Positions 63,835 through 64,000 of a DNA stretch of 64,000 nucleotides are shown in pieces. A program made the translations under genes and the position numbers. Numbering within the stretch: position 1 is the stretch's first letter; each line of letters begins with the position of its first letter. Below the pieces are notes generated by a model. That model saw only the letters and a list, made by a program, of their open reading frames with translations. It ran no database searches and was not told where the DNA came from. This DNA comes from Pseudoxanthomonas sp. NC8 (lineage in GTDB: Bacteria; Pseudomonadota; Gammaproteobacteria; Xanthomonadales; Xanthomonadaceae): positions 1,921,001 through 1,985,000 of the forward strand of contig CP060419.1 of the NCBI GenBank assembly GCA_025232375.1. Reading direction: 5' to 3'.

Positions 63835-64000
63835 ATGGCCAACGGTACCGTCAAGTGGTTCAACGACGCCAAGGGTTTCGGCTTCATTTCGCCGGAAGAT
63901 GGCAGCGCGGACGTGTTCGCACACTTCTCCGCGATCAACTCCAAGGGTTTCCGCTCCCTCAGGGAAGGTCAGCGGGTGAGCTATGAGGTGACCCGGGGCC
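63835..64000 (+). CDS. cspA: Cold-shock protein, partial at the window edge
   Basis: Single-strand nucleic-acid chaperone. [18 protein letters not shown] with RNP1 KGFGFI and RNP2 DVFAHF, then [19 protein letters not shown]; runs off the right end. Its own promoter and 140-base upstream gap suggest independent expression. Confidence 0.95.
   Translation, partial: MANGTVKWFNDAKGFGFISPEDGSADVFAHFSAINSKGFRSLREGQRVSYEVTRG

Overview
The window looks like a stretch of chromosome from a high-GC gammaproteobacterium of the family Xanthomonadaceae (Lysobacter/Luteimonas/Pseudoxanthomonas-like). The evidence is the gene content and order: cmk-rpsA-ihfB-lapA-lapB followed by O-antigen-type sugar genes, a C-minus type L36 gene, agmatine deiminase with N-carbamoylputrescine amidase, a FimX-type protein, and nagZ-hpt-methylthioinosine phosphorylase-cspA. 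I see no phage, transposase, integrase or CRISPR array. The only mobile-looking item is a short palindromic repeat element near the right end.

Layout. 1-6492 (minus): envelope and ribosome genes (sugar epimerase, WecA-like transferase, LapB, LapA, IHF-beta, S1, CMP kinase). 6665-11314 (plus): L36, a small secreted protein, AguA/AguB making putrescine from agmatine, a GNAT enzyme and a TraB/PrgY-like membrane protein. 11378-19088 (minus): an RND efflux operon with one adaptor and two permeases. 19338-24475 (plus): two cytochromes c, an ABC exporter, a PQQ-type sugar dehydrogenase and ferredoxin-NADP reductase. 24482-35455: glutathione peroxidase, Dcp lipoprotein peptidase, Cfa synthase, small proteins, a histone-H1-like protein, rhomboid protease, POT peptide transporter and M14 carboxypeptidase. 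35754-44045: nuclease/phosphatase, DJ-1/PfpI protein, MliC lipoprotein, HtpX, GluQ-RS, PhaB-PhaR, an M48 protease and a sulfatase-modifying-factor-like lipoprotein. 44045-53197: RNase D, tRNA-Ala(CGC), a CE2-type esterase, PAP2 phosphatase, IspG, a GAF-GAF-GGDEF-EAL protein, and an ECF sigma/anti-sigma pair. 53251-64000: IMPACT-family protein, ABC exporter, AidB-like dehydrogenase, FimX, CYTH protein, FrnE-like DsbA, NagZ, Hpt, MTI phosphorylase and a partial cold-shock protein.

The most striking property is not a gene. Most genes, including ones expected to be essential (cmk, ihfB, lapB, ispG), are broken by one- or two-base frame errors. About forty of the breaks I could resolve fall on the pentamer CCWGG (CCAGG/CCTGG), which appears as CCAAGG, CTAAGG, TAGG, CCTTGG, CCCTGG, CCTA or CCCATGG. 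At further sites CCAGG seems to have become TAAGG without a length change, giving odd Leu-Thr or Gly-Lys pairs. Most of the remaining breaks lie in homopolymers. I read this as a consensus artefact of long-read sequencing of DNA methylated at CCWGG, and so as an indirect footprint of an active Dcm-like methyltransferase in the strain. I therefore annotate these genes as intact in life but frameshifted in this sequence, and give the full span of each.
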